A stretch of DNA of 64,000 bases from Ruegeria sp. PrR005 (lineage in GTDB: Bacteria > Pseudomonadota > Alphaproteobacteria > Rhodobacterales > Rhodobacteraceae): positions 164,920-228,919 of the forward strand of contig NZ_JAAGOX010000054.1 in NCBI RefSeq assembly GCF_010500245.1, in the 5' to 3' direction. The notes under the pieces were generated by a model. The model saw only the letters and a program-made list of their open reading frames with translations. It was not told the DNA's origin and did not search any database. Positions 45,622-55,423 of this stretch are shown one piece after another; within the stretch, counting starts at the first letter, position 1, and each line of letters starts with the position of its first letter. The translations under genes and the position numbers were made by a program.

Positions 45622-46302
45622 CTATCGCCTGTAGGCCCGCGCCAGCCGTTCCGGCGAGACACCACCGAAATACCTGAGCAGCGTCCACAGATTGCGCGCC
45701 CCGCGCCCGAACCATCCGTCCCGCAGGTACCTGTCGGCCCCGGTCACGGCGCCCGACGGGAGCAGGACAGGCGGGGCGGGCAGCGCCCGCACCAGATGCA
45801 CATCTTCCATCAAGGGCTGGTCAGGATACCCGCCTGCGGCCTCATAGTCCTCGCTGCGGATCAAAAGACCCTGATCGCCATAGGGGAGCCCGAGAAATCG
45901 CGTCCGCAGGTTGGCCCAGCCCGCGACCCAGGCAGGCCCAAGACCCCGCGCGGCGAAAGCCAGTCGAAAGACCGCCGCCCTTTCGCTGCTGGCGATGTGA
46001 TCCGATACCACCTCGGACCAGCCGGCATCCAGCACCGTGTCAGCATGCAGGATCAGGATCCACTCGCCCCTTGCCACGGCGCAGCCTCGCCTGAGCTGCC
46101 CGCCACGCGATGGCGACCCTTGCAGCACGACGGCCCCCGCCTCCTCGGCGATATCAAGGGTGCGGTCCCCCGATCCGCCATCGGTCACGATCACCTCTCG
46201 GATCAGGCCCGTGGGCAGCCCTTCCATCAGGGCGGCAAAGACCCGAGGCAGGGTTACCTCGGCCGCAAGGGTCGGAATCACGATGCTGAGCTTGGCTGGC
46301 AA
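45622..46302 (-). CDS. TIGR04283-type glycosyltransferase (GT2)
   Basis: 226 residues: GT-A start LSIVIPTLAAEVTLPRVF, EVIVTDGGSGDRT, GRGGQ-like PSRGGQLRRGC and LHADT (DxD-like), then DQGLLIRSEDYEAAGGYPD. This matches the TIGR04283 family of uncertain acceptor. It diverges from ygfZ. Confidence 0.85.
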   Translation of the reverse strand: MPAKLSIVIPTLAAEVTLPRVFAALMEGLPTGLIREVIVTDGGSGDRTLDIAEEAGAVVLQGSPSRGGQLRRGCAVARGEWILILHADTVLDAGWSEVVSDHIASSERAAVFRLAFAARGLGPAWVAGWANLRTRFLGLPYGDQGLLIRSEDYEAAGGYPDQPLMEDVHLVRALPAPPVLLPSGAVTGADRYLRDGWFGRGARNLWTLLRYFGGVSPERLARAYRR

Positions 46303-46382
46303 GGTCTGTTTCCTCTGGCCTCTGGTCAGTTGGGCGGGTTCTCCTATATCACGGGTCTGACGGCGATGACGAGGACCAAGAC

Positions 46383-47117
46383 ATGCCCACCCGACGCATC
46401 CTGCGGCTAAGCGGAGCCGACACGGAAGACTTTCTTCAGGGGTTGGTCACCAACGACACGCGCAAGCTGGATCGGGGGCTGGTCTATGCGGCCCTTCTGA
46501 ACCCGCAGGGAAAGTATCTGGCCGATTTCTTTTTGAAACGGGACGGCGCATCGATCCTGCTGGATGTGGCAGAGCCATTGGCGGACGGGCTGGTGAAACG
46601 CCTGTCCATGTACAAATTGCGGGCGGATGTCACCATTGGTGAAAGCGGCCTGCATCTGCAACGCGGTACCGGCCCCGCGCCCGAGGGCGCACTCATGGAC
46701 CCCCGCCATCCCGCGCTGGGCTGGCGCGCGTATGCCCAGGCCGCAGAGAGCGACGACGGCAGCGACTGGGATGCGATCCGGGTGGCCCATTGCATTCCCG
46801 AAACCGGGATCGAACTGACTGGGGACAGTTACATTCTGGAAGCCGGGTTCGAGACGCTAAACGGAGTCGATTTTCGCAAGGGATGTTATGTCGGGCAGGA
46901 AGTCACCGCCCGCATGAAGCACAAGACCGAATTGCGCAAAGGCCTTGCAAAAGTCACCGTCGAGGGCCCCGCAGACCCAGGAACCGAGATCACGACCGAC
47001 GGCAAGACTGTTGGCACCCTGCACAGCCGGTCCGGCGATCAAGCAATTGCCTATCTCCGTTTTGACAGGGCCAAGGGAGATTTGCAGGCAGGCACAGCGC
47101 GGGTGCGCATGGACTGA
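46383..47117 (+). CDS. ygfZ: Folate-binding YgfZ family protein
   Basis: 244 residues, GcvT-like fold, with the signature KGCYVGQEVTARM around residues 165-177 (family K-G-C-Y-x-G-Q-E). YgfZ/IBA57 proteins aid maturation or repair of Fe-S enzymes with tetrahydrofolate. LQGLVTNDTRKL is the family N-terminus. Confidence 0.93.
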   Translation: MPTRRILRLSGADTEDFLQGLVTNDTRKLDRGLVYAALLNPQGKYLADFFLKRDGASILLDVAEPLADGLVKRLSMYKLRADVTIGESGLHLQRGTGPAPEGALMDPRHPALGWRAYAQAAESDDGSDWDAIRVAHCIPETGIELTGDSYILEAGFETLNGVDFRKGCYVGQEVTARMKHKTELRKGLAKVTVEGPADPGTEITTDGKTVGTLHSRSGDQAIAYLRFDRAKGDLQAGTARVRMD

Positions 47118-47172
47118 TTGATCTTTGCGGCGCGGCGCGGCAGATTTCCCTTAAACGATCAGGGGACCGGGG

Positions 47173-48069
47173 ATGTTTCAGCTTTACGCCGCAATCTGGC
47201 GGGTCAGCGCGCGCCGTCAGGTGGTGTTGATCATACTCTCCCTGGCGATCGCCGCTCTGGCCGCCGCCCCGCTGGAGTTTCAACGGGACATCGTCAACCA
47301 CCTGACCGAGGCCTCGCTCGACACCGGCCAACTGTTCTTGCTCGGCGCCGGGATGGGCGCCGTTATCCTGCTCAGCCTGCTGCTGAAGTTCCTGATGGGG
47401 TTTCTGTCGGGCACGCTGGGAGAGCATGTCATCCGCCTGATCCGCAGACGGCTGGTTGAACGCGCCTCTGCGCAAAGCAACGATCTGAGTCAGGGCACCC
47501 TGACCGCCGCGGTTACTGCCGAGGCGGAAGAGCTTGGAAAGTTCGCCGGCGGGGCCTTTTCCGACCCGGTGGTTCAGATCGGTACGCTGATCAGTGTAAT
47601 CGGCTATATCTCCTCCACCCAGCCGGGATTGGGATTGATCGCGGCGGGCATGATCCTGCCGCAGATCGCCATCGTCCTGCTGTCGCAACGGAAGGTGAAC
47701 CGCTATGTCGCCCTGCGCGTGAAACTGCTGCGGGCCGCAAGCGAGCAATTGAGCAGGCAGGACATCACCGACGAAATTGCCGGGATCGAGGCCAAGTTCG
47801 ACGAGATCTACGACACCCGGCGCAACATGTTCCTGTGGAAACTGTCGACCAAATTCGTGCTCAGCGCCATCAATGGCGCGGGCACGGTCGCGGTGCTGAT
47901 GCTTGGCGGCTGGCTGGTTCTACATGGTCGTACGGACGTGGGAACCGTGGTTGCCGCAGTCAGCGGGTTGGGCCGCATTCAGGGGCCAACCGCCTTTCTG
48001 ATCGCGTTCTACCGCCAGGTCAGCGCCAACAGAATCAAGTTCGAATTACTGCGCGACCTGATCCGGTGA
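47173..48069 (+). CDS. ABC-transporter-like transmembrane protein without ATPase
   Basis: 298 residues with five to six helices (about 15-33, 51-75, 135-175, 230-255) in ABC exporter type-1 arrangement (RLIRRRLVERASAQSNDLSQG resembles the coupling region), but the protein ends before any nucleotide-binding domain and none is encoded nearby. It may be a stand-alone membrane protein derived from an exporter. 55 bases after ygfZ. Confidence 0.75.
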   Translation: MFQLYAAIWRVSARRQVVLIILSLAIAALAAAPLEFQRDIVNHLTEASLDTGQLFLLGAGMGAVILLSLLLKFLMGFLSGTLGEHVIRLIRRRLVERASAQSNDLSQGTLTAAVTAEAEELGKFAGGAFSDPVVQIGTLISVIGYISSTQPGLGLIAAGMILPQIAIVLLSQRKVNRYVALRVKLLRAASEQLSRQDITDEIAGIEAKFDEIYDTRRNMFLWKLSTKFVLSAINGAGTVAVLMLGGWLVLHGRTDVGTVVAAVSGLGRIQGPTAFLIAFYRQVSANRIKFELLRDLIR

Positions 48070-48101
48070 GGTCCAGTAAGGGCCGCAGGGGAGATGAAAC
48101 G

Positions 48102-48124
48102 AAAAAGACCGCCCAACGGGCGGC
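48102..48124 (-). terminator. Terminator after efp
   Basis: On the reverse strand GCCGCCC / GGGCGGT stem with GTT loop and TTTTTC tail, 15 bases after the efp stop. Confidence 0.85.
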
Positions 48125-48138
48125 CTTGTGACGCAACG

Positions 48139-48702
48139 TTATGCGCGTTCGGAGTACTCCATGGTCTCGGTATTCACGACGATCATTTCGTCCTGCCCGA
48201 TGAACGGGGGCACCATCACCTTGACGCCATTGTCCAGCAAGGCGGGCTTGAAGGAGTTGGCCGCGGTCTGGCCTTTGACCACCGGCTCGGTCTCGACGAT
48301 TTTGCAGGTCACCTTCTGCGGCAGCGTCGCATTCAGAGCCTCGCTCTCGTGAAACTCGACCAGGATCGTCATGCCATCCTGAAGGAAGGGCCGGCGCTCT
48401 CCCAATAGTTCGGCGGGCAGTTCGATCTGTTCATAGGTTTCGGCATCCATGAACACCAGCATCCCATCGGATTCATACAGGAATTGCTGGTCTTTCTGCT
48501 CCAGACGCACACGCTCGACCTTGTCGGCAGAGCGGAACCGTTCGTTCAGCTTTGACCCGTTACGCAGGTTGCGCAGTTCGACCTGAGCAAAGGCCCCGCC
48601 TTTGCCGGGCTTCACATGGTCGACCTTCACGGCCGCCCACAGCCCGCCATTGTGCTCCAGAACATTGCCGGGGCGGATTTCGTTTCCGTTGATCTTGGGC
48701 AT
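48139..48702 (-). CDS. efp: Elongation factor P
   Basis: 187 residues, three-domain EF-P. The domain I loop [13 protein letters not shown] carries the lysine site (Lys33-35 region), as in EF-Ps modified by EpmA/EpmB; no epm gene is visible in this window. Relieves ribosome stalling at polyproline. Divergent from the DUF6280 gene; the 219-bp gap between them shows no other gene. Confidence 0.97.
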   Translation of the reverse strand: MPKINGNEIRPGNVLEHNGGLWAAVKVDHVKPGKGGAFAQVELRNLRNGSKLNERFRSADKVERVRLEQKDQQFLYESDGMLVFMDAETYEQIELPAELLGERRPFLQDGMTILVEFHESEALNATLPQKVTCKIVETEPVVKGQTAANSFKPALLDNGVKVMVPPFIGQDEMIVVNTETMEYSERA

Positions 48703-48921
48703 GACATATTTCCTTCACACGACGGTTGATGCACCCATTTGCGCCCCTATATCTGGCGGGACGATCCCTGGCAAGACAACGAAACCTAGTGCTGCAATCG
48801 CAGCAGTTATGCAAAACATGCAACTCATCTATGCATTAATGGGGTACCCGAATCGAGTCCGATCGGTCATAAGCAACGCTACGCCGAAAATTGCAAGAGC
48901 AAGAACAACAAGGAAGACGAG

Positions 48922-49239
48922 ATGAAAGATTTCGTTGACGGCACCGCCTACAACAACGAGCAAGGCAACCGTGCTAGAAAACTGTTTGCGGCCGTTGTGT
49001 TGGCCGCGCTGGATGACGCCATCGCCGACGACAAGAAGTACGGCAATGGCCCCGAACAGATCGCCCGCTGGGCCCGCTCGCGCGATGGGCGCGAGGTGCT
49101 GAGCTGTGCCGGTATCGACCCGAACGAACGCGTCGTGCGCGGGTTGATGGAATTCGTGGGACGTGGGGTCCGTACCTCTGTCGCGCTGTCGCGCGAAGAG
49201 AGCGAGCGCCGCAACGCCGCACAGGCCGAAGCCGCCTGA
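48922..49239 (+). CDS. DUF6280 family protein
   Basis: 105 residues, conserved and soluble (DFVDGTAYNNEQGNRARKLF, then ALDDAIADDKKYGNGPEQIA). Family of unknown function found in Rhodobacterales. GGAAGA precedes the ATG and a strong terminator follows at 49264. Confidence 0.85.
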   Translation: MKDFVDGTAYNNEQGNRARKLFAAVVLAALDDAIADDKKYGNGPEQIARWARSRDGREVLSCAGIDPNERVVRGLMEFVGRGVRTSVALSREESERRNAAQAEAA

Positions 49240-49263
49240 CACATCAAGGCTGTCGACAACAGG

Positions 49264-49288
49264 CGCGCTCCGTGGGGGGCGCGTTTTT
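49264..49288 (+). terminator. Terminator after DUF6280 gene
   Basis: Stem CGCGCTCC / GGGGCGCG (one wobble), GTGG-type loop, followed by TTTTT. Confidence 0.82.
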
Positions 49289-49393
49289 CGTTGGTTCGAG
49301 GCATGACGGCAACCGGACACCGAATGCCGCAGGGGGACTGGTCACGGCACCGGATTTCGGATCATCTGCCAGCGACGGACAACGGGAGCACGC

Positions 49394-50851
49394 ATGGTTC
49401 GCGCGATCATGATTCAGGGAACCGGCAGCAACGTCGGCAAGTCGATGCTGGTCGCGGGCATGGCGCGGGCCTTTGTGCGGCGGGGGCTGCGCGTGGCGCC
49501 CTTCAAGCCGCAGAACATGTCGAACAACGCCGCCGCCACCGAGGATGGCGGAGAGATCGGCCGCGCCCAGGCACTGCAAGCGCGGGCGGCGCGGCGCGTG
49601 CCGCATACGGACATGAACCCGATCCTGCTGAAGCCTGAAACCGATACAGGCGCCCAGATCATCGTACAGGGCAAGCGGGCCGGTACGATGCGGGCAGGCG
49701 ATTATCGCCGCAACAAGGCGCATCTGCTGGACAAGGCGCTGGAAAGCTTTGGCCGGCTTTGTCGCGACGCCGACCTGGTGCTGGTCGAAGGCGCGGGCAG
49801 CCCGGCGGAAACCAACCTCCGGGCCGGCGACATCGCCAATATGGGGTTTGCCTGTGCCGCCGGTGTGCCTGTGGTCCTGGTCGGTGACATTCATCGCGGC
49901 GGGGTGATTGCCCAGATCGTGGGCACCAAGGCTGTTCTGGACGCAGGCGATCTGGCACAGATCCGCGCCTTTGCCATCAATCGGTTCAAGGGCGACATCT
50001 CCCTCTTCGACGAGGGCCGCGATGATATCGCCCGTCGCACCGGTTGGCCCTGCCTGGGCGTGGTTCCGTGGTTTAACGATGCCTGGCGCCTGCCGGCCGA
50101 GGATATGATGGATATCCGCTCCAGCGCGGGCGGCACCTTCAAGGTGGCGGTGCCGCAGTTGGAACGCATGGCGAATTTCGACGACCTGGATCCGCTGTCC
50201 GCCGAACCCGGCGTGACGGTCGAAATCATCCCGGCGGGCCGCCCCCTGCCCGGCGATGCAGATCTGGTCCTGTTGCCGGGAAGCAAGTCGACCATCGGCG
50301 ATCTCGCCTTCTTCCGCGCCCAGGGCTGGGACATCGACCTCTACGCCCATGTGCGGCGCGGCGGCCATGTGCTGGGACTCTGTGGCGGCTATCAGATGCT
50401 GGGACGCAGCATCGACGACCCTGACGGAATCGAGGGGCGCCCGGGCAAGGTCGACGGTCTTGGCCTGCTGGATGTCGACACCATCATGACCGGCGACAAA
50501 CAGGTCACCCTGCGCCATGCAACGGCGCTGCCGGGCGGCGAACCGGTCACCGGATACGAGATTCATATCGGCCGGACCTCTGGCCCCGATTGTGCCCGGG
50601 CGTGGTTAGAGATCGACGGGCGCCCGGAAGGCGCCGCATCCACAGACGGGCGGATTCGGGGCAGCTATCTGCACGGGGTATTCACCTCGGACCCGTTCCG
50701 CGCGCGCTATCTGGCGGAATTCGGGCAGGAAGCGCTGGTCGGATACGAAGACGGCGTGGACCAGGTGCTGGACGCGCTGGCAGAGCATATAGAGGCCCAT
50801 CTGGACCTCGACCTGTTGCTTGAGCTTTCGGAACCGCCGCGAGGGGCCTGA
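49394..50851 (+). CDS. cobQ: Cobyric acid synthase
   Basis: 485 residues. N-terminal dethiobiotin-synthetase-like ATPase ([29 protein letters not shown]) and C-terminal class I glutamine amidotransferase with nucleophile Cys in [11 protein letters not shown], and His in RGSYLHGVF. Amidates cobyrinic acid a,c-diamide side chains in cobalamin synthesis. No other cob gene is adjacent, and I see no cobalamin riboswitch in the 154-bp leader. Confidence 0.96.
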   Translation: MVRAIMIQGTGSNVGKSMLVAGMARAFVRRGLRVAPFKPQNMSNNAAATEDGGEIGRAQALQARAARRVPHTDMNPILLKPETDTGAQIIVQGKRAGTMRAGDYRRNKAHLLDKALESFGRLCRDADLVLVEGAGSPAETNLRAGDIANMGFACAAGVPVVLVGDIHRGGVIAQIVGTKAVLDAGDLAQIRAFAINRFKGDISLFDEGRDDIARRTGWPCLGVVPWFNDAWRLPAEDMMDIRSSAGGTFKVAVPQLERMANFDDLDPLSAEPGVTVEIIPAGRPLPGDADLVLLPGSKSTIGDLAFFRAQGWDIDLYAHVRRGGHVLGLCGGYQMLGRSIDDPDGIEGRPGKVDGLGLLDVDTIMTGDKQVTLRHATALPGGEPVTGYEIHIGRTSGPDCARAWLEIDGRPEGAASTDGRIRGSYLHGVFTSDPFRARYLAEFGQEALVGYEDGVDQVLDALAEHIEAHLDLDLLLELSEPPRGA

Positions 50852-51670
50852 TCACTCGAATTCTTGTGCTGTCAGCGCGCGATGGATCTCGCGGCGTACC
50901 AGCTTGCGCACATTGCGGGTGATCCTCTCACCCAACGCGCCCTGAAGCTCTTCGCGCACGATATCCGCCACAAGCTCGCGCAGGCTCTCTTCGTCGAGAT
51001 AGCCTTCTTCAGGCGACAGGATGGACCGCTCGTCTTCGAGCTCGTCTTCCATTTCCGGGTCATCGACATCGTGATCGAAAGACACAGGCGCGTCGTCAGT
51101 TGAAAACTCAACCTGCGTGGCTTCCTCTTCGGCCGGGGCCAAATGATCCTGCCACTCCATCGCTTCGACCCGCGTCCCGGAATAGGCGTCCGGGCTCAAC
51201 CCGTCGGGCTCCCAATCGTCGTCCGTCTGGGCGATCACCGCTTCCAGCACCTCGATCCGGGCGCTGAGCGGTTCTTCAGTGTCCAGCGCCACGTCGATAT
51301 CCGGCACATCCAGTTCGGCAAGCATCGCCGGTTCGGGGATATCTTCCTCTTCCACAACGGGGTTAGTCTTGATGATCGGCTCGCCTGCGGCCTGGGCCGC
51401 TGAAAACAGCGTTGCATCCGGGTCGGTCCAAGGCGCGGATGCCTCATCCGCCCCGCCCTCGGCCTCCGCATCCGCTTGCAGCACCGGTTCTTCCGCGGGG
51501 GTTTCATCCTCGGACCGGTCAGCGACCCGCAGCGCAGGGGTCAGCACCAGCTTTCCCGGCCGAGTTGCCGGTCCCTTGGAACGCCCCTCGGAACGGCCTT
51601 CTTCGCTTACCAATCTTCGGATCGAAGAAAGGACATCCTCGATCTCTACGGACTTTGCAGGATCAGACAT
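50852..51670 (-). CDS. PopZ-like DUF2497 protein
   Basis: 272 residues with the PopZ layout: short N-terminal helix (VEIEDVLSSIRRLVSEEG), a long acidic disordered middle rich in Glu, Asp, Pro and Ala (about 25-215), and a C-terminal helical oligomerisation region (LRELVADIVREELQGALGER, then RNVRKLVRREIHRAL). In Caulobacter PopZ organises the cell pole and tethers ParB. Convergent with cobQ, directly abutting its stop. Confidence 0.8.
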   Translation of the reverse strand: MSDPAKSVEIEDVLSSIRRLVSEEGRSEGRSKGPATRPGKLVLTPALRVADRSEDETPAEEPVLQADAEAEGGADEASAPWTDPDATLFSAAQAAGEPIIKTNPVVEEEDIPEPAMLAELDVPDIDVALDTEEPLSARIEVLEAVIAQTDDDWEPDGLSPDAYSGTRVEAMEWQDHLAPAEEEATQVEFSTDDAPVSFDHDVDDPEMEDELEDERSILSPEEGYLDEESLRELVADIVREELQGALGERITRNVRKLVRREIHRALTAQEFE

Positions 51671-51745
51671 TTGTTGCTACCACTCTTGGCCTCGCCCGCG
51701 AGTGTAGCGAACATCCGCCGATCCGACAACAAATGAAACCATTTG

Positions 51746-53164
51746 TCACTTCTTGCCGAGTGCTTCCAGGACACGGTCCAGGTCGCGGCTCTGCTTTGAC
51801 ATCGCGGCCGGGGCGCTCTTGACCAGATTGTAATAGAGCGTGGGATCGTAAATCTGCACCGCCAAACCCAGCCGTTCCGCCGTCAGCAGACCCTGAGCAG
51901 CCAAAAGCTGATAAGCCGCCAGAGAGCGCTCGGTGCGGGCCGAAACCTGGGACAGTTTCGCATCGAGCAGATCCTGTTCAGCGGTCAACACATCAAGCGT
52001 CGTCCGTGCGCCCAATGTCGCCTCTTCTCGGATCCCGTCAAAGGCAACCTGCGCGGCACGGACCCGCTCGTTCGAGGCGTTCAGGCTGGCGTTGGCGGTC
52101 TGAAAGCGGACATAGGCGTCGCTGACGTCCTGTGTCACATCCTTTTGCACATTCAACAGGTTGGCACGCGACGCATCCCTTTGTGCCATGGCGCGGCGGA
52201 CTTGCGACATCAGACGTCCACCGGCGTAAACCGGTTGCGAGTAAATGATGCGCGCCGCAGCGGTATCAGAGAAATCGGTGCCGCCAAAATCGTCCGTGAA
52301 GCCGATTTCGGCATTGAAACGCACAGTCGGTCCAAGCGCGGCACGTTGCCGGTCGACGGCCAGATCCAATGCGCGCACCTGATGCTGAGCCGACAGAAGC
52401 GAGGGATGGTTGCGCAGGGCCAAGGCGGCGGCATCTGCCTCGGACCGCGGAAGCCCGGGGAGCGACGGTTGCCCCGTTGTGCGGCCCGGGTGGTGCCCGA
52501 CTGCGTTGATGTATTCCGCATGCGCCGTGGTCAATGCCCCGTTGGCGTCAGCCAGGTTCGCGCGCGCGTTGGCCAGCCGGGATTCGGACAAGGCAACGTC
52601 GGTCCGTGTCACTTCCCCCACTTCAAATCGGTCTTGCGAGGCGCGAAGTTCCTCACCCAGCAGGTTCACGTTGTTCTGCCGGATCGAAACGGTCTCTTCC
52701 TGCAACAGCACGTTCAGATATGCCGTCACCGCCCGAAAAAGAACTTGCTGCTCGACCTGAATCAAAGCCTGCCGTGTCGACAGCACCGTTTCCTGCGCGG
52801 CGTGTTTTCCCAATACCGATGCGCCGCCGTCATAGATCAGCTGCGTCAGCTCGAGCCCGGTAAAGAACGTGTCCGGATGACTCGTTGAGGAAGTAAGCGC
52901 GTTGCCGACCTTGTTGTAATTGCTCTGGATCCGCGCAGTCCAATCTATGATCGGGCGCAATGTGGAAAGTGCGATGGCAACGTCTTCGTCGGCAGCGCGC
53001 AGCAAGGCGCGGTTCTGCTCCAGCAGCCCACTGGTATTGTAGGCACCGATCAAGGCGTCCGCGATATTGTCCGCCACAGCGGTTCGCGGACCCAGAGCCA
53101 GCACGGCGACGCCCGCGGCCAATGCAGCCATTCTCGCCACGCGTCCCGAAACCAGTCTCAGCAT
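51746..53164 (-). CDS. tolC: TolC-family outer-membrane efflux protein
   Basis: 472 residues. Signal peptide (to about TAVADN), then two outer-membrane-efflux repeats; features include YNTSGLLEQNRALLRAADE, ARIIYSQPVYAGGRLMSQVR and VLTAEQDLLDAKLSQVSA. Forms the trimeric exit duct for RND pumps and type I secretion. Start ATG 53164 has GGAGG upstream. Follows pcm on the same strand, a pairing common in alphaproteobacteria. Confidence 0.92.
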   Translation of the reverse strand: MLRLVSGRVARMAALAAGVAVLALGPRTAVADNIADALIGAYNTSGLLEQNRALLRAADEDVAIALSTLRPIIDWTARIQSNYNKVGNALTSSTSHPDTFFTGLELTQLIYDGGASVLGKHAAQETVLSTRQALIQVEQQVLFRAVTAYLNVLLQEETVSIRQNNVNLLGEELRASQDRFEVGEVTRTDVALSESRLANARANLADANGALTTAHAEYINAVGHHPGRTTGQPSLPGLPRSEADAAALALRNHPSLLSAQHQVRALDLAVDRQRAALGPTVRFNAEIGFTDDFGGTDFSDTAAARIIYSQPVYAGGRLMSQVRRAMAQRDASRANLLNVQKDVTQDVSDAYVRFQTANASLNASNERVRAAQVAFDGIREEATLGARTTLDVLTAEQDLLDAKLSQVSARTERSLAAYQLLAAQGLLTAERLGLAVQIYDPTLYYNLVKSAPAAMSKQSRDLDRVLEALGKK

Positions 53165-53257
53165 TGCCCTGCCTCCCTCGAAAATTCGTTTCTGCCTTCT
53201 GCGAGCATGACCGTGTCCCGGCAAAAGGCAAGGACACACGTCGCCTCAGGCGCCGTT

Positions 53258-53911
53258 TTAGAGCGCAAATTCCGGCGCCCGTTCAAATCCGGGCAGTACC
53301 GGCGCCGTGGCATTGAACACGAACCGCCAGGACACCTGAGCGCCGGCTTTCCGGCCCAGGCGGACCACGCCCACCGCGCCTTCGTTGAACACCGCGACGA
53401 TCCGACCGCCATCCTTGAGCTGGTCGAGCAGCGCCTGCGGCATGGTTTCCACCCCACCCTGGATCAGGATCACGTCATAGGGTCCATGCTCGGACGCGCC
53501 CTCGGCCAGGGGGCCTGTATGGACAATGGCATTGTCGGCCCCGGCATCCATCAGCTGCGTCTGCGCCTCTTCGGCCATCGCCTCGTCTTCTTCGACCGCG
53601 ACAACAAGTTCTGCCATCCGCGCCGCCACTACCGACGAGTACCCCAGCCCGGCCCCGATATCGAGCACCATCTCGGTGCGCCCGATATTCGCCGCATCCA
53701 GCATCTTGGCCAGCGTGCGGGGCTCCAGCTGATGCCGTCCGCCGCCCAGATCGACCATGACATCCGCATAGGCGGCTTCTCGCTGTGCATCCGGTACGAA
53801 ATTCTCTCGTGGAACCGTCAGCATCGCCTGGATGATCGGAAACTTGGTGACATCCGAAGGGCGGACCTGGGTATCAACCATCATGCGGCGGCGATTGGCG
53901 AATTCGGTCAT
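53258..53911 (-). CDS. pcm: Protein-L-isoaspartate O-methyltransferase family protein
   Basis: 217 residues. PRENFVPDAQREAAYADVMV and the SAM-binding motif VLDIGAGLGYSSVVAA mark the Pcm family, though the usual N-terminal catalytic TSxSQP-like segment is replaced by GGGRHQLEPRTLAK. This divergent alphaproteobacterial subgroup precedes tolC genes; activity on isoaspartate is unproven. ATG 53911 chosen. Confidence 0.85.
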   Translation of the reverse strand: MTEFANRRRMMVDTQVRPSDVTKFPIIQAMLTVPRENFVPDAQREAAYADVMVDLGGGRHQLEPRTLAKMLDAANIGRTEMVLDIGAGLGYSSVVAARMAELVVAVEEDEAMAEEAQTQLMDAGADNAIVHTGPLAEGASEHGPYDVILIQGGVETMPQALLDQLKDGGRIVAVFNEGAVGVVRLGRKAGAQVSWRFVFNATAPVLPGFERAPEFAL

Positions 53912-54117
53912 TTTGCAGCTCACTAGCAGATTACTTACCCGGCTTTTGCCACAACGGCAGGCCAGCGGCAACGTCCCATTGCCCAAAAGCCCGCGGCACC
54001 GCGGCGCGGTCGGCCCGCAAATTTGGCACTGAATTTGCGAATGCCATCTGGACGACGATCCGGAAAGCTGGTAGAACCCGCTCCACACCACCTCAAGTAA
54101 TTGATTTTACTTAGAAA

Positions 54118-54191
54118 GGCGAGTTGGCGGAGTGGTGACGCAGCGGATTGCAAATCCGTGTACACCGGTTCGATTCCGGTACTCGCCTCCA
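54118..54191 (+). tRNA. tRNA-Cys (GCA)
   Basis: 74 nt including encoded CCA. Acceptor GGCGAGT pairs with ACTCGCC; anticodon loop TTGCAAA gives GCA; T-arm CCGGTTCGATTCCGG is perfect. Its 3' 44 bases (54148-54191) are duplicated at 60025-60068, marking it as an integration site. Confidence 0.97.
54148..54191 (+). repeat. att site, left copy (inside tRNA-Cys)
   Basis: 44 bp from the anticodon loop to the CCA end, identical to 60025-60068. The functional tRNA is restored at this end of the island. Confidence 0.92.
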
Positions 54192-54253
54192 CACAAAATC
54201 AATGACTTAGACGAATGCCGTGATTAGCCGCTCATTGTGGTCTAAACAAACGT

Positions 54254-55263
54254 CTAAACATTCCATTTTTGTTCCGTTCTCTTTTGCTGCGCCTGAATGG
54301 CCCTGATCTTCTGCCGAACCTTCTTAGTGTAGTGCAGGACCATGGCCGGACTCTGGCCCGTGACAGCGGCGACCAGGTCGTCGCTACAGCCAGCTTCAAC
54401 CAGCTCACAAGCCGCGTTGTAGCGCCAACTGTGGATGTCGTAATCGACAGCGCCGATGCGCTCTCTGACGTTCCTTACCGCCTGCGATGCACCACGATAG
54501 GACCAGCGATTAGTTCCGCGCTCATTGGTCAGTATGAACACAGAATGCCGACTTGCTGCGCCAAGGGCTGCGTGCAGCTCTGGCAGGATTGGCACCCAGA
54601 GTTCCTTGCCGGTCTTATTTTGCCGAATGACAAAGGCACCGTCCTGAATATCGGACCAACGCATTTCCAGCACATCTCCGATCCTCTGCCCTGTGCCGAC
54701 ACATAGCTCCATCACCAGCCGTTCCCTGGTGCCGAGTGGGCAAGCCGCCCGATAGGCCTCCAGCAGCTCCAGCGGCCACGGCTCACGCTCTGACTTCTCG
54801 GTCTTCAATTCGGGAACGCCCTTCGCGGGGTTTGTTTCCCGCCACCCGAGATCGACGCAGTACTCCATCAGGACGCGGAGAACCCGCAATGAGTAGTTTG
54901 CGAATAAGCCTTTTCGGCGTTTGCATCGCGCAACCGGATCACATCCTTGCGCTTCATTGCCGCCGGGTTGGCATCGCCCATGATTGACTTGAAGAAATCG
55001 AGATACTTGTCGTAGTCGAGCGCGGTACGCGGCTTCAGGCGCTTGTACTTGGGCGATCTGCGATAATGGTCAACTAAGGCGGAGAAATTGCGCGATACAA
55101 CGCGCGGGGCCTGCCTCTCGCCCGACAGAATGTCCGCGTATTCTTTCCAAAACTCTGGTGTCCCGAATTCGTTCTGGAACTTGCGGGACGGCCAGCCACG
55201 ACGTTGAAAGTAGATCCCGTTCCTTTGACGGTAGACGTGCTTGGGTAGCTCACGCTTTGCCAT
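54254..55263 (-). pseudogene. Tyrosine integrase, frameshifted
   Basis: Two pieces of one integrase. The N-terminal part starts at ATG 55263 (MAKRELPKHVYRQRNGIYFQ, SAM-like core domain) and runs to a stop near 54868; the catalytic part continues in another frame (NYSLRVLRVLMEYCVDLGW) to 54254. Adding one T near 54903 (GCTTATTCGC to GCTTATTTCGC) would rejoin them. Catalytic residues are seen: Arg in GTGQRIGDVLEMRW, Lys in NKTGKE, HSWR, and Tyr in HYTKK, with Gln in place of the usual second His (VTGQSP). Adjacent to the left att site. Sequencing error is possible. Confidence 0.85.
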
Positions 55264-55423
55264 GACGCATCTCCAGCTTGTCGAACTCGTCGATGGCCTC
55301 TCCGGTGGAAAGCAGTATCTCGATCCTGCGGCCTTCGACCGCGACAGAGCTGACCGACTTGCCCGCCCTCTCCAACGCACTGAGCAAACTGAGTGCCTTT
55401 TTCTCAATTGTTCCCAACGACAT
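55250..55423 (-). CDS. Small protein upstream of integrase (57 aa)
   Basis: Begins MSLGTIEKKALSLLSALERA and ends DKLEMRHGKA; ATG 55423 has AAGGAG 6 bases upstream, and the stop overlaps the integrase start by 14 bases, indicating translational coupling. Resembles the small accessory proteins often found before alphaproteobacterial island integrases. Possibly an excision-directionality or integrase partner; not proven. Confidence 0.75.
   Translation of the reverse strand: MSLGTIEKKALSLLSALERAGKSVSSVAVEGRRIEILLSTGEAIDEFDKLEMRHGKA

Noticed and set aside
49289..49393. Cobalamin riboswitch before cobQ
   Set aside because: No B12-box-like conserved core is recognisable in the leader.
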